From a virus, in the IMG/VR virus record IMGVR_UViG_3300042540_001399, positions 124,001-188,000 of that record: 64,000 nt of DNA, one strand, 5' to 3'. The notes beneath the pieces are model-generated. The model was not told the DNA's origin, did no database searches, and saw only the letters and a list, made by a program, of their open reading frames with translations. Position numbers and translations under genes: made by a program. Positions 1 through 7,738 of this stretch are shown one piece after another (positions within the stretch are counted from its first letter, which is position 1; every line of letters starts with the position of its first letter).

Positions 1-56
1 AAACAAGGGTAGAATATTTCAAAACCTTGGAACAAATAAAAGAAATAGAGTTTTAA
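1..56 (+). CDS. 3' end of a truncated gene, unknown product
   Basis: The frame starting at base 3 is open from the window edge to a TAA at 54-56. It reads as the last 17 residues of a charged helix ending EQIKEIEF. It is followed within a few bases by a rho-independent terminator. Composition suits coding sequence, but too little is present to assign a function. Confidence 0.45.
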   Translation, partial: TRVEYFKTLEQIKEIEF

Positions 57-59
57 GTA

Positions 60-86
60 AACCCCCTTAAATGGGGGTTTTTTTAT
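60..86 (+). terminator. Rho-independent terminator, possibly bidirectional
   Basis: A short hairpin with stem CCCCC(TT)/(AT)GGGGG is followed by a run of T. It closes the truncated plus-strand gene, and the convergent minus-strand gene ends inside its T-run. Confidence 0.75.
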
Positions 87-622
87 TGTAATGAAATCCA
101 TTTAGATTTATAATCTAAATTGGTGGCACAATATCTACCATAGTCATTTACAACTGGCCTACCTGTATTGTACCAACCACAAACAATTGACCAATTACCA
201 TACTTTTTGTGCAAGTAATTAAGAAGTTTCATACTTGTCATGACATTTAATTCTAAATCAGACATTATTTTATTTTTACTGTAGTTTGAATTGTTGATCC
301 AATTACAAGTTTTTGGTAAAACTTGCATCGGACCAACAGCTCCAACAGAAGAAACCTGATTCGGATTGTAATTCCAATGAAACGGTCCCATATATCTTGT
401 TTCTTTAAACGCAACATTGTAGGCGATGTATTTTGGAACTGAATATTCATCAGAATATTTTTCTATTAAATCAAAAAGAACCATAGAACTAAATTGTTTA
501 GTTTTGAAATTACTTTTGTTGTCTAATGGTTTGTAATCGTTGGAAAAACTATCGAATGAAAATGAAAAATATATCAAAAATGAACAAAAAAGTCCGTAAT
601 AAAAAACTGTTTTTATCTTCAT
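83..622 (-). CDS. Secreted lytic transglycosylase-like protein (SLT/lysozyme fold)
   Basis: 179 aa. It starts with a signal-peptide-like segment (about residues 1-28) and then has the three hallmarks of the SLT transglycosylase fold: an AFKETRY motif with the putative catalytic Glu, a GAVGPMQVLPKT motif, and a CGWYNTG motif (the AYNxG block). Such enzymes cleave the MurNAc-GlcNAc bond of peptidoglycan. With a signal sequence it would act in the periplasm, so a lysis or entry role is likely. It lies one base downstream of a small membrane-anchored protein gene and is probably co-transcribed with it. No virion leader is seen. Confidence 0.8.
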   Translation of the reverse strand: MKIKTVFYYGLFCSFLIYFSFSFDSFSNDYKPLDNKSNFKTKQFSSMVLFDLIEKYSDEYSVPKYIAYNVAFKETRYMGPFHWNYNPNQVSSVGAVGPMQVLPKTCNWINNSNYSKNKIMSDLELNVMTSMKLLNYLHKKYGNWSIVCGWYNTGRPVVNDYGRYCATNLDYKSKWISLQ

Positions 623-623
623 A

Positions 624-941
624 CTATTTTTCCGATTTGACTATAACATTTCTGGCGTACATATTAAAAATTGCAACACCAATTGAATCTTCATAAACAG
701 TGTAATTACCATTATTCTTATCAATTATGATTAAGTGGTTATTTTCATCAATTGCCAAATTAACCTGTGACTTGTCCAAAGAAATCATTTCTATGGTTGG
801 TGATTTGGGACCATAAATTCTGTGGTAAAGATAACCAACAGAAAACCCACTAACAATGGAAAGTGAAAGTACAGTTATGACTGTGACTTTTTTGATCATT
901 GGTTTTGAATTCTCGATTAAAGCTTTGATTTTTTCTTTCAT
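624..941 (-). CDS. Small single-pass membrane protein, unknown function
   Basis: 105 aa. A lysine-rich N-terminus is followed by one hydrophobic segment (about residues 18-38, VTVITVLSLSIVSGFSVGYL) and a soluble C-terminal part with short beta-strand-like stretches. The topology is that of a type II anchored protein. Its stop is one base from the start of the transglycosylase-like gene, so a role beside that enzyme (lysis accessory, spanin-like or inhibitor) is possible but not shown. I do not recognise a family. Confidence 0.6.
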   Translation of the reverse strand: MKEKIKALIENSKPMIKKVTVITVLSLSIVSGFSVGYLYHRIYGPKSPTIEMISLDKSQVNLAIDENNHLIIIDKNNGNYTVYEDSIGVAIFNMYARNVIVKSEK

Positions 942-967
942 AATATATTTTTTTTATTGGTTTGATA

Positions 968-975
968 CAAATATA
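968..975 (-). promoter_or_regulatory. Bacteroidota-type -7 box (TATATTTG) for the minus-strand lysis-like pair
   Basis: On the minus strand the sequence reads TATATTTG, matching TAnnTTTG, 26 bases before the ATG at 941. Confidence 0.5.
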
Positions 976-1019
976 ATAATTTTATCAACAATTTACAAAA
1001 TTTAATCTTCAACAATCGA

Positions 1020-1026
1020 TATTTAT
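1020..1026 (+). promoter_or_regulatory. TATTTAT box (putative phage late promoter)
   Basis: TATTTAT lies 5 bases before the ATG of the DHH gene. It belongs to a set of about 28 such boxes placed before genes in this window. Confidence 0.5.
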
Positions 1027-1031
1027 GTTAT

Positions 1032-2414
1032 ATGAAAAAAGGAATATTAGTAGAATCAGGAATTAGGGACATTAAAAAGCTTGCTGATAGATACAAAAAG
1101 GCTAAAATTTATTTTCATCAAGATTTGGATGGTGTAACTACTGCAATTGCTATGAAAGAATATTTGGAAGATAATGGTATTGACGTTGTTGACGCCGAAA
1201 TAATACAATATGGTGATAAAGAATTTGCAATAAAAAAACTTGACGCTGAAGGTGATACGATGCCGGTTTTGGTTGATTTTGCCCACGGAAAACCAATGTT
1301 TGTAATTCACACAGATCACCATGATACACAAGCTGGTGTAGAAAAAGGAACATCTACATCATTCAAAAGTTCAAGGTCTAACGTTGAAACAATATCTCAA
1401 AGTTTATCACCTAAAGAAATTTTTACACAAGAAGACATAACGTTAATATCAACTGTTGATTCTGCAAATTTTGCTCAATACAATATATCAGTTGACGATG
1501 TAATGAAGTATATTTTCAAATTAGATAAGAATTCTGATGTTAAAAGAAATAAAATGTTGTTAGGATTAGTTGCTAATAAATTACTTTTAGCGTTCAAAAA
1601 TAAACCCGGATTTCTTGAAGAATTAGTATTAGACTGTAAACCATCGTTACTGAATATTTTATTAAAGATCAAATCAATTATGAAACGAGAAGGTTTTGAT
1701 GATGAAGAAAAACTCACACAAAATCAACAGGCCTACATCCAAAATATGAATGTTAGCCCCAACGTTAATGTTAGCGGTAACATATTAGTTCAATACGGAG
1801 GTGGATACATGACACCACAAGGTTCATATGATAGATATACACCATTTAAAAACAATCCAGACGCTGATTTTTTAGTAATTGCATGGCCGTTGGGATTAGT
1901 TCAAGCATCATGTAACCCATACAAAAAAGAACGAGCACTTAAGGGTGTTGATTTGGGTGAAATCAAAAATGAAGTATTGGATGAAATGAATCCAGAATTA
2001 CAAAGTATTATTGTACCATTATCAGTTTTGAAAAGAATATCTGAAACAAAAGCAACCTTCAAGTCTGTTGGTTTTACATTTAAGGATTTTATGGCAATTT
2101 ATGGTAACAGTCCATCTTTGAAAGTTTTGGGTAGAAAAGAAAGTTTATTCCCAATATTGGATAACATAATGAATAGACCTTACAGAAAACTAAGTGAAAA
2201 ACAAATTGCTTTATTAGATAAAGTTGTACTAAATGGTAGAGATATCATAAATGCAAATTCTGGGGGACATAAATGTATTACCAATATTTCAGGTATTAGT
2301 TTTCTTTACAGAAAAAAAGATGGTGGAGAACAAAAAAGTTATGTAGATTTAACAAAGCAGATACAAAGTAAGTTTTACGAAATTTTACAGGCAAAAATCA
2401 GTTCTGAAAAATAA
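1032..2414 (+). CDS. DHH/DHHA1-family phosphoesterase
   Basis: 460 aa. The DHH motifs appear in order: HQDLDG (Asp31, Asp33), a VDFAHG block, the name-giving HTDHHD (residues 93-98) and TVDSA. A C-terminal NSGGHK block near residue 410 fits the substrate-binding DHHA1 part. Family members are Mn-dependent hydrolases of phosphodiester bonds, such as RecJ-type exonucleases and nanoRNA or cyclic-dinucleotide phosphodiesterases. Which of these applies here is not clear. The first residues (MKKGILVESGIRDIKKL) loosely resemble the virion leaders found later in the window. It converges on the DUF192 gene, with the two 3' ends overlapping by 17 bases. Confidence 0.75.
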   Translation: MKKGILVESGIRDIKKLADRYKKAKIYFHQDLDGVTTAIAMKEYLEDNGIDVVDAEIIQYGDKEFAIKKLDAEGDTMPVLVDFAHGKPMFVIHTDHHDTQAGVEKGTSTSFKSSRSNVETISQSLSPKEIFTQEDITLISTVDSANFAQYNISVDDVMKYIFKLDKNSDVKRNKMLLGLVANKLLLAFKNKPGFLEELVLDCKPSLLNILLKIKSIMKREGFDDEEKLTQNQQAYIQNMNVSPNVNVSGNILVQYGGGYMTPQGSYDRYTPFKNNPDADFLVIAWPLGLVQASCNPYKKERALKGVDLGEIKNEVLDEMNPELQSIIVPLSVLKRISETKATFKSVGFTFKDFMAIYGNSPSLKVLGRKESLFPILDNIMNRPYRKLSEKQIALLDKVVLNGRDIINANSGGHKCITNISGISFLYRKKDGGEQKSYVDLTKQIQSKFYEILQAKISSEK

Positions 2415-2745
2415 TTTCGTCACCTTCATTTATGTTATATTTTTTACATTCACCACCTGGTAATTCTAAAACAATATCGCCATTTCCATTATATGTCTGA
2501 CACTTACCTTGATTACATGGTTTACAATTGTGATGAATTTTAGTTATAACATCTTCATTTATAAAAATAATATCAAGTGGTATAATACAATTTTTCATCC
2601 AAAAGGAGTGATCCCTACCGTCTAACATGAATAACATACCATCAAAGTCTTCATCAAATTTTTTATTCATCATACCATTTGAAATATCTTTATTTGTCAA
2701 TGCCGACTTGACCCTATAACTATTATTATTTATTACTATGTTCAT
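2398..2745 (-). CDS. DUF192-family protein
   Basis: 115 aa. The conserved DUF192 core is clear: DGMLFMLDG, FWMKNCIIPLDIIFI, four Cys-type residues around HHNCKPCNQGKC, then VLELPGGECKKYNINEGD. The biochemical role of DUF192 is not established, and small DUF192 proteins occur in bacteria and phages. The CxxCxxxxC spacing suggests a possible metal site (inference). It starts at a palindromic element shared with the divergent Nudix gene. Confidence 0.75.
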   Translation of the reverse strand: MNIVINNNSYRVKSALTNKDISNGMMNKKFDEDFDGMLFMLDGRDHSFWMKNCIIPLDIIFINEDVITKIHHNCKPCNQGKCQTYNGNGDIVLELPGGECKKYNINEGDEIIFQN

Positions 2746-2756
2746 ATTTATAAATA
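2745..2756. promoter_or_regulatory. Palindromic bidirectional TATTTAT element
   Basis: The sequence ATATTTATAAATAT gives TATTTAT on the plus strand (2745-2751) and on the minus strand (2756-2750), overlapping by two bases. It sits directly between the divergent DUF192 and Nudix genes. Confidence 0.5.
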
Positions 2757-2763
2757 TTGTATT

Positions 2764-3186
2764 ATGAAAGAATTCAAAAGGTATTCGGGTATTGTTATAA
2801 AAAAAGGTAATGAAGTTTTACTATGTAAAAGAAGCCCAAAAAATTCCTTACCTAATGAATGGTCCATTCCATCAGGAGGTATGGAAGGAAAAGAAACGCC
2901 AAAAGAAACCGCAATCAGGGAATTCAAGGAAGAAACAAATATTCAAATAAAAGGGGAATTAAAGTTAGTCGACATACTTAACCTGTATGAGGATGAAGAT
3001 ACAAAAAAAGGTTTAATGTATATTTTTCTTCATGAAACAAATAGATATGTGTTTCCTGAACTTGAATCAGCAAAAGATGGTCATGAACACACAGAATGTG
3101 GGTACTTCAACTTAAAAAACAATCCTATAAGTAAAAAAAATCAAGAATTTGGTAAAATAATTACAAATATTTTGAAAAAATATTGA
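2764..3186 (+). CDS. Nudix hydrolase
   Basis: 140 aa, the usual length of a single Nudix domain. The Nudix box follows GxxxxxExxxxxxxREUxEE, seen as G-GMEGK-E-TPKETAI-REFKEE, with the later Gly replaced by Asn. The acidic metal-binding residues are all kept. These enzymes hydrolyse nucleoside diphosphates linked to another moiety (oxidised dNTPs, sugar nucleotides, capped RNA). The substrate cannot be read from the sequence. It is divergent from DUF192 and precedes a non-coding stretch. Confidence 0.85.
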   Translation: MKEFKRYSGIVIKKGNEVLLCKRSPKNSLPNEWSIPSGGMEGKETPKETAIREFKEETNIQIKGELKLVDILNLYEDEDTKKGLMYIFLHETNRYVFPELESAKDGHEHTECGYFNLKNNPISKKNQEFGKIITNILKKY

Positions 3187-3205
3187 TTTTTACCAATTTA
3201 TCACA

Positions 3206-3307
3206 TATTTATTTAACACAAAAAAACATTACACCCCTTTCACTTACTGTAATGGTTTATCAAAACCCAACCCACAAATTAAGTAAAATTTCTTTGTGGG
3301 TTTTTTT
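3206..3307 (+). ncRNA. Candidate short non-coding transcript (TATTTAT box to terminator)
   Basis: A TATTTAT box (3206-3212) is followed not by a gene but by about 60 bases with a hairpin (CATTAC about 3228 pairing with GTAATG about 3250), and then by a strong terminator. No ORF of useful length is present. It may be a small late RNA of roughly 90 bases. It could also be only the 3' untranslated region of the Nudix gene. Confidence 0.3.
3271..3307 (+). terminator. Rho-independent terminator
   Basis: Stem CCCACAAA (3271-3278) pairs with TTTGTGGG (3293-3300) and is followed by seven T. Confidence 0.8.
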
Positions 3308-3324
3308 ATATACAAAATTTCCCT

Positions 3325-3332
3325 TATATTTG
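3325..3332 (+). promoter_or_regulatory. Bacteroidota-type -7 box TATATTTG
   Basis: A perfect TAnnTTTG box right after a terminator, 14 bases before the ATG at 3347. It starts the 3.3-4.2 kb gene group. Confidence 0.6.
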
Positions 3333-3346
3333 TATAAATAAAAAAA

Positions 3347-3538
3347 ATGAAATCAATTCCGTTGTATATTGTAATAAACAGTCACTTGAGTGACTCACTT
3401 ATTGAAATTTCCTTCAACCCTGAACTAGCAAGAAATAGGATTCAATTTGTAAAAGTTTTAACAAACATGTTTACCGATCTGACAGAAAGAATAAGTGAAG
3501 AAGAATTGAATAAAATTTGGGATGAAAAAATAAATTAA
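3347..3538 (+). CDS. Hypothetical protein, 63 aa
   Basis: Not recognised. A beta-like N-terminus (PLYIVINS) is followed by an acidic helical C-terminus (LTERISEEELNKIWDEK). It is the first gene behind a host-type promoter and is followed after one base by the next gene, so it is likely an early or middle operon member. Confidence 0.6.
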   Translation: MKSIPLYIVINSHLSDSLIEISFNPELARNRIQFVKVLTNMFTDLTERISEEELNKIWDEKIN

Positions 3539-3539
3539 A

Positions 3540-3869
3540 ATGGGAACTTACATTTACACTTACAAGAAAAAATTAGATAAAAAGGCAATTCTTAACGGAC
3601 AAGAAGTTAAGGTTGGTGAAGCTACTTTTTTATGTAAACAAGATTGGTCAGGAAATTACACACCACAAGAAAAACGTGAAATGACAAGAGCCACATGTTT
3701 ACTTGAAAACGATCAACCAGAATACATTACATTTGGTGAAGAAGTTTATAAAAATAATAAACGTGGTATTTGGACTGATGGTAGTGGTTTTTGGTCAGGT
3801 ATTGATCATAAAAAAGATTTTGTTGGAACATTAAAAAAATCGGGTAAAAAATTTGTTATTGAAAAATAA
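3540..3869 (+). CDS. Hypothetical protein, 109 aa
   Basis: Not recognised. It is a compact, probably all-beta protein with a YIYTYKKKL start and a Trp/Gly-rich region (GIWTDGSGFWSG, about residues 80-91). No membrane segment or known motif is seen. It starts one base after the preceding stop. Confidence 0.65.
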   Translation: MGTYIYTYKKKLDKKAILNGQEVKVGEATFLCKQDWSGNYTPQEKREMTRATCLLENDQPEYITFGEEVYKNNKRGIWTDGSGFWSGIDHKKDFVGTLKKSGKKFVIEK

Positions 3870-3875
3870 TTCATG

Positions 3876-3883
3876 TATATTTG
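3876..3883 (+). promoter_or_regulatory. Bacteroidota-type -7 box abutting a start codon
   Basis: TATATTTG ends 4 bases before the ATG at 3888, predicting a leaderless or nearly leaderless mRNA. It favours 3888 over the upstream ATG at 3873, which would lie inside the promoter. Confidence 0.55.
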
Positions 3884-3887
3884 TATT

Positions 3888-4163
3888 ATGAATAAAGTAG
3901 GTTTCAATATTAAAGTTATGAATGAAAAGTTTGGTGATTTAATCAACGAAACTTTTATGGACCAAGTACAGTTTAAACTTTTTTTAAAAATGGTACACGG
4001 TTGTGTAGAATTAGGCGAAGACCTAACATTCTTCAACGGAGATACTTTCTTTGTAAACATACCAAACAAAATCCTCAAAGAATCTGTTATTGTAACTAAC
4101 GTTAAAGAAATTACAATGACTGAACAAGTTAAAAGTAAAATAGAGGCTCTTGTAACAAAATAG
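3888..4163 (+). CDS. Hypothetical protein, 91 aa
   Basis: Not recognised. The start was chosen at MNKVGFNIKV because the in-frame ATG at 3873 precedes the TATATTTG promoter box. It has a mixed alpha/beta pattern with no membrane segment. It is followed by a terminator. Confidence 0.6.
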   Translation: MNKVGFNIKVMNEKFGDLINETFMDQVQFKLFLKMVHGCVELGEDLTFFNGDTFFVNIPNKILKESVIVTNVKEITMTEQVKSKIEALVTK

Positions 4164-4218
4164 TTTCTTTGTTTCCTATAAAACAAAGTGGTGGAGTCAG
4201 TCCAATTTGGACGGCCTG

Positions 4219-4250
4219 AAAAAAAGGGATCTTTTACGATCTCTTTTTTT
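4219..4250 (+). terminator. Rho-independent terminator
   Basis: An A-run plus GGGATC pairs with GATCTC plus a T-run (stem of about 13 with one G-T pair), ending the 3.3-4.2 kb operon. Confidence 0.8.
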
Positions 4251-4271
4251 GTTTTATATTAAAATTTTTAT

Positions 4272-4279
4272 TATCTTTG
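4272..4279 (+). promoter_or_regulatory. Bacteroidota-type -7 box (TATCTTTG) abutting a start codon
   Basis: TATCTTTG ends 4 bases before the ATG at 4284. Confidence 0.6.
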
Positions 4280-4283
4280 TTTT

Positions 4284-4496
4284 ATGAAATTAACTAAAAA
4301 AGAACAATTATTTTTAGACCAATTAGAAAAAAATGGTGTAGTTTGGAATTTTGACCCTATATACTTAGAAACCAAAGACAAAAAAGGTTTTGACAAGGTA
4401 ATTGGTTATAAATCTTCTTTTATTGCCTACGACTTAATTGAAAAAGGTTTGATTAAAAAAAATCCCGAAAATCCATCAAGTTGGATCAAAGCTTAA
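4284..4496 (+). CDS. Hypothetical protein, 70 aa
   Basis: Not recognised. A lysine-rich start with a helix (KEQLFLDQLEKNG) is followed by a region resembling a small winged-helix-like unit (FIAYDLIEKGLIKKNPENPSSW). DNA binding is therefore possible but unproven. It is the first gene of the operon with the P-loop protein. Confidence 0.6.
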   Translation: MKLTKKEQLFLDQLEKNGVVWNFDPIYLETKDKKGFDKVIGYKSSFIAYDLIEKGLIKKNPENPSSWIKA

Positions 4497-4500
4497 TACT

Positions 4501-4890
4501 ATGGAAAAAATATTATATATTGTAAGAGGGGTGCCGGGTTCAGGTAAAACAACTTTAGCAAAAGAATTAACTGCAAACGTGTTTGAGGCGGATCATTATT
4601 TTTATGATAATGATGGTAATTATAATTTCATTCCTTCAGAAATAAAAGAAGCACATAAAGAATGTCAACAGTTTGTTGGATATGCGATGGAATCAGGAAT
4701 TAAAAAAATTGCAGTATCTAACACATTCACTCAAGAGTGGGAAATGGAACCCTACTTTGAGTTAGCAAAAAAACATGGGTTCAAAGTTTTTACTATCATA
4801 GTTGAAAATAGACATGGTGGTGTTAATCAACATGGAGTTCCCGAAGATAAAATAGAACAAATGAAAAAACGTTTTGAAATAAAATTATGA
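4501..4890 (+). CDS. P-loop kinase-like ATPase (AAA_33/polynucleotide-kinase-like)
   Basis: 129 aa. The Walker A motif GVPGSGKTT is at residues 10-18, followed by EADHYF and a SNTFTQEWEMEPY segment. This is the pattern of small P-loop kinases of the AAA_33 type seen in N4BP2-like and phage polynucleotide-kinase-like proteins. A role in 5'-end phosphorylation or repair of nucleic acids fits the neighbouring RNA ligase and phosphoesterase genes, but is inference. The stop overlaps the next start by 4 bases (ATGA). Confidence 0.7.
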   Translation: MEKILYIVRGVPGSGKTTLAKELTANVFEADHYFYDNDGNYNFIPSEIKEAHKECQQFVGYAMESGIKKIAVSNTFTQEWEMEPYFELAKKHGFKVFTIIVENRHGGVNQHGVPEDKIEQMKKRFEIKL

Positions 4891-5789
4891 ATAGATTAGA
4901 AAGACTTAAGCAACAACATCAAGATCTTGATGTTTCTTTGATTGATATTATTTCTTTTTTAGACCCAACGGATTCATATAAATATTTAGAATTTTTAATC
5001 AAAAATTTCAAAAATGAAAATGATTACTACAGCCCAAACAAAGAAGAATTTATGGGGTATATGGGTGTATTTTTATTTGGGTCTGGTGAAATTGAAACTT
5101 TGAATGAATTTGAAAGACATTCCAAGGCCAACCGAATTAAAAACAAAGATATTAGTTCATATAATGATTTCTTAGAATTACATGAAGTTGTCAAGAAAGC
5201 TGAAGAAATTGAAAAAAGAAAACGTATTGAAAAAGAAATTATAAAAATACATGAAGATGACATTTGGTTAGTTTTGACACCATTAAGTTTTGAATCTGCT
5301 AAAATTTATGGGTCTAATACGAAATGGTGTGTCACTCAAGAAAAGTATTGGGTAGATTATTTATCAACACACAGACTGATATATCTTATAAATAAAGAAA
5401 ATGGGTGGAAGATGGCTTTTTCAAGAAATTTCAGATTAAATAATGGAAGAAGAAGTTTTGGGAATGAAGTACAAGCTTGGGATCAACAAGATAAAGAACA
5501 AGATCCCATGTCCATAGAAAATATACCTGATGAAATCTTTTTGAAAATAAAAAAAGAGTTGCAAATCTATAAAACTACTGGTGAGTTATGTGGAATAAAA
5601 AATGAAACGCTTTTGACTACTTCAGATTCTTTTCATGGTACAATTCATCATAATTCTCATATAACAACAACAAGGTCTTTTGGTGAAATAATGGGTTTAT
5701 ACACACCAAATTCTCCAATAGATGGTTTAACATATAATAGTCCATGGTCACAATCGTCCGATATCATCGAATTGGATGATTTACCTTAA
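4887..5789 (+). CDS. 'TKWC' paralog family protein, copy 1
   Basis: 300 aa. The central signature SNTKWCVTQEKYW near residues 142-154 is followed by RLIYLINKENGWKMAF. The N-terminal half has a DxxLIDIIxFLDP...KYLEFLIK pattern. Two other proteins here (11673-12638 and 39452-40666) share both parts, so they are paralogs. I recall the TKWC signature only from uncharacterised phage proteins. The conserved Lys, Trp and Cys suggest an enzymatic or metal site (inference). This copy has no virion leader and is translationally coupled to the P-loop gene. Confidence 0.6.
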   Translation: MNRLERLKQQHQDLDVSLIDIISFLDPTDSYKYLEFLIKNFKNENDYYSPNKEEFMGYMGVFLFGSGEIETLNEFERHSKANRIKNKDISSYNDFLELHEVVKKAEEIEKRKRIEKEIIKIHEDDIWLVLTPLSFESAKIYGSNTKWCVTQEKYWVDYLSTHRLIYLINKENGWKMAFSRNFRLNNGRRSFGNEVQAWDQQDKEQDPMSIENIPDEIFLKIKKELQIYKTTGELCGIKNETLLTTSDSFHGTIHHNSHITTTRSFGEIMGLYTPNSPIDGLTYNSPWSQSSDIIELDDLP

Positions 5790-5800
5790 AAATAAATTTT

Positions 5801-6454
5801 ATGGGATTCAAAAAAATTTTAACAACAGGAAAAGTATATATAACTTCAGATATACATTTTGGTCATAAAAATATCTGTCGAGGTGTTACTAATTGGAGAA
5901 CACAAAATGGTGAAATACCTGTAGAATCAACTAGGGATTTCCAAACAATAGAACAAATGAATCAAAGATTAGTTGATGGGATTAACCACTTTGTTGGTCA
6001 AGACGATACGTTAATTATTTTGGGGGATGTTTCATTTGGTGGATTTGATAATGTAGGGATTTTTTTAAGTCGGTTAGTTTGTAAAAATATTCATTTAATA
6101 CTTGGGAACCACGACCATCATATTGAAAATGATAGAATGGGAATACAAAGTAATTTTTTAAGTGTACAACATTATTTGGAAGTTAATATTAATGGGGAAA
6201 ATTTTGTATTATGTCATTACCCATTACAAAGTTGGCACGGAATGAATAAAGGGGTTATTCACCTTCACGGTCACGTTCATTTACCAGAAAGCCGTAAATT
6301 TGGGAATGGTAAAAAAATGGATGTTGGCGTTGATGGTAATGGTATGGATCCATATGACATCGATGAAATTATTAAAATTATGAACAGAAGAAATATTTTT
6401 TCTGACATGGATGGCGACCATCATATGGATAATTTGGTTGGAATTGTTGGTTAA
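5801..6454 (+). CDS. Calcineurin-like metallophosphoesterase
   Basis: 217 aa. The family motifs appear in order: SDIHFGH (DxH), ILGDVSFGG (GD), ILGNHDHH (GNHD), FVLCHYPL and HLHGHVHLP (GHxH). These residues bind two metals and hydrolyse phosphomonoesters or phosphodiesters. Short proteins of this type are common in phages and Bacteroidota, and the substrate is unknown. It is separate from the second metallophosphoesterase at 27088, which belongs to a different subgroup. Confidence 0.85.
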   Translation: MGFKKILTTGKVYITSDIHFGHKNICRGVTNWRTQNGEIPVESTRDFQTIEQMNQRLVDGINHFVGQDDTLIILGDVSFGGFDNVGIFLSRLVCKNIHLILGNHDHHIENDRMGIQSNFLSVQHYLEVNINGENFVLCHYPLQSWHGMNKGVIHLHGHVHLPESRKFGNGKKMDVGVDGNGMDPYDIDEIIKIMNRRNIFSDMDGDHHMDNLVGIVG

Positions 6455-6468
6455 ACTTTTTTTTTAGA

Positions 6469-6475
6469 TATTTAT
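6469..6475 (+). promoter_or_regulatory. TATTTAT box (putative late promoter)
   Basis: Lies 6 bases before the ATG of the leader-bearing HExxH protein. Confidence 0.55.
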
Positions 6476-6481
6476 CTGAAT

Positions 6482-7738
6482 ATGAAAACTTTTATTTTAA
6501 CAGAAAAACAATTTGATAAATTAAGTAAAAAACTTATTAGCGAAGCGGTTGGTGTACCTCAAGGTATTTTAGAAGCTTCAGAAAAACTATACAAGTTGAT
6601 ATCTGAAGAGTTAAAAAAAATAAATACTAAAGAGACAGAATATACTTTTTACATCAGGAATCAAAAATTAAAAATATCTGACATAGTTATAAAAACTATA
6701 CATGTAACGATCAACGTTGAAGAGTTGGAAAGTTATGACGGTAAACCCGTAATTGCGTCCATGGGTGTTGCTAATGAATTTAATTTTGATGAAGGTATTA
6801 TGATGCAGGTAAACAAAGTAAGTAAAGAAGTGCAATTAACCTTAAATTATATTGTTTCGGAAAATTGGGAACCAAATGAATTATACGATAATTTTGTTTC
6901 AGATGAAATACAAACTATTTCGGTTATGTCTCATGAATTGAAACACAAATATGATAGGACTAAAAAAACAAAAGGTTTTGTTGGTGATATTTCAGACTAC
7001 CAAGCTTATTCATCAGGTAGGCTTAGGTTTGGCATTCCTATAATTGATCAATTTATGAGATATAGTTATTACATTCAAAATGTGGAAAATCTAGTTAGAC
7101 CAACTGAAGTCTCAACAAGAATGATCAAGAAAGGTATAAATAAAGAAACTTTTTATGATTTCATCACAAATGATGAAACCTTTTTAGAATTAAAGGAAAT
7201 TCAAAATTTTTCATATGATTATTTTATTAAGAGTTTATATGAACAAATGGAAGATATTGACAGTTTAATTGAACATGCTGGTGGGGATCCATCAACTATG
7301 TCTGAAGAAGAAAAGGTGGAAGGTGTTTTACAATTGGTTTATGTTAATTTGGCTAATCTTAAAACTGATTTATTTGATCATTATTTTTATACTTCAAAAG
7401 AAAAAATTGATAAAATGTTTGGGGGTATGTTGAGGTCTCTTTTTGGTCAATCAGATAATTCCAATGAAGGTAAAGAAAAAATTAGAAATAAGTATTGGAA
7501 TTACGTTATGAAATATAAAAATAACGAAATAAAATTTTTCGAAGATGAATGTGAAAGATTTAATTATGTTTCAACAAAACTTCTTAAAAAAATTAGTAAA
7601 ATATATTCTTTAATTCCTGATGATAAAGAAGTTACCAATGAATCAATTATAAATTGGGAACTTCATCACAAACTAATGGAAAAAAAATATGGTAAAAGAA
7701 AAATTCAAACAACATACAATTACAAAAATTTTAAATAA
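6482..7738 (+). CDS. Leader-bearing zinc-metallopeptidase-like protein (HELKH)
   Basis: 418 aa. It opens with a class I leader (MKTFILTEKQFDKL) ending KLISEA, a good [I/L]xE processing site. A single HExxH motif, SHELKHKYD, at residues 150-158 (His151, Glu152, His155) is preceded by a hydrophobic-acidic helix, as in gluzincin-like peptidases. The third ligand is not obvious. The rest is helical. The TATTTAT box and leader suggest it is packaged in the virion (inference), where it might cut phage scaffold or host proteins. It overlaps the RlpA-like gene by 50 bases. Confidence 0.6.
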   Translation: MKTFILTEKQFDKLSKKLISEAVGVPQGILEASEKLYKLISEELKKINTKETEYTFYIRNQKLKISDIVIKTIHVTINVEELESYDGKPVIASMGVANEFNFDEGIMMQVNKVSKEVQLTLNYIVSENWEPNELYDNFVSDEIQTISVMSHELKHKYDRTKKTKGFVGDISDYQAYSSGRLRFGIPIIDQFMRYSYYIQNVENLVRPTEVSTRMIKKGINKETFYDFITNDETFLELKEIQNFSYDYFIKSLYEQMEDIDSLIEHAGGDPSTMSEEEKVEGVLQLVYVNLANLKTDLFDHYFYTSKEKIDKMFGGMLRSLFGQSDNSNEGKEKIRNKYWNYVMKYKNNEIKFFEDECERFNYVSTKLLKKISKIYSLIPDDKEVTNESIINWELHHKLMEKKYGKRKIQTTYNYKNFK

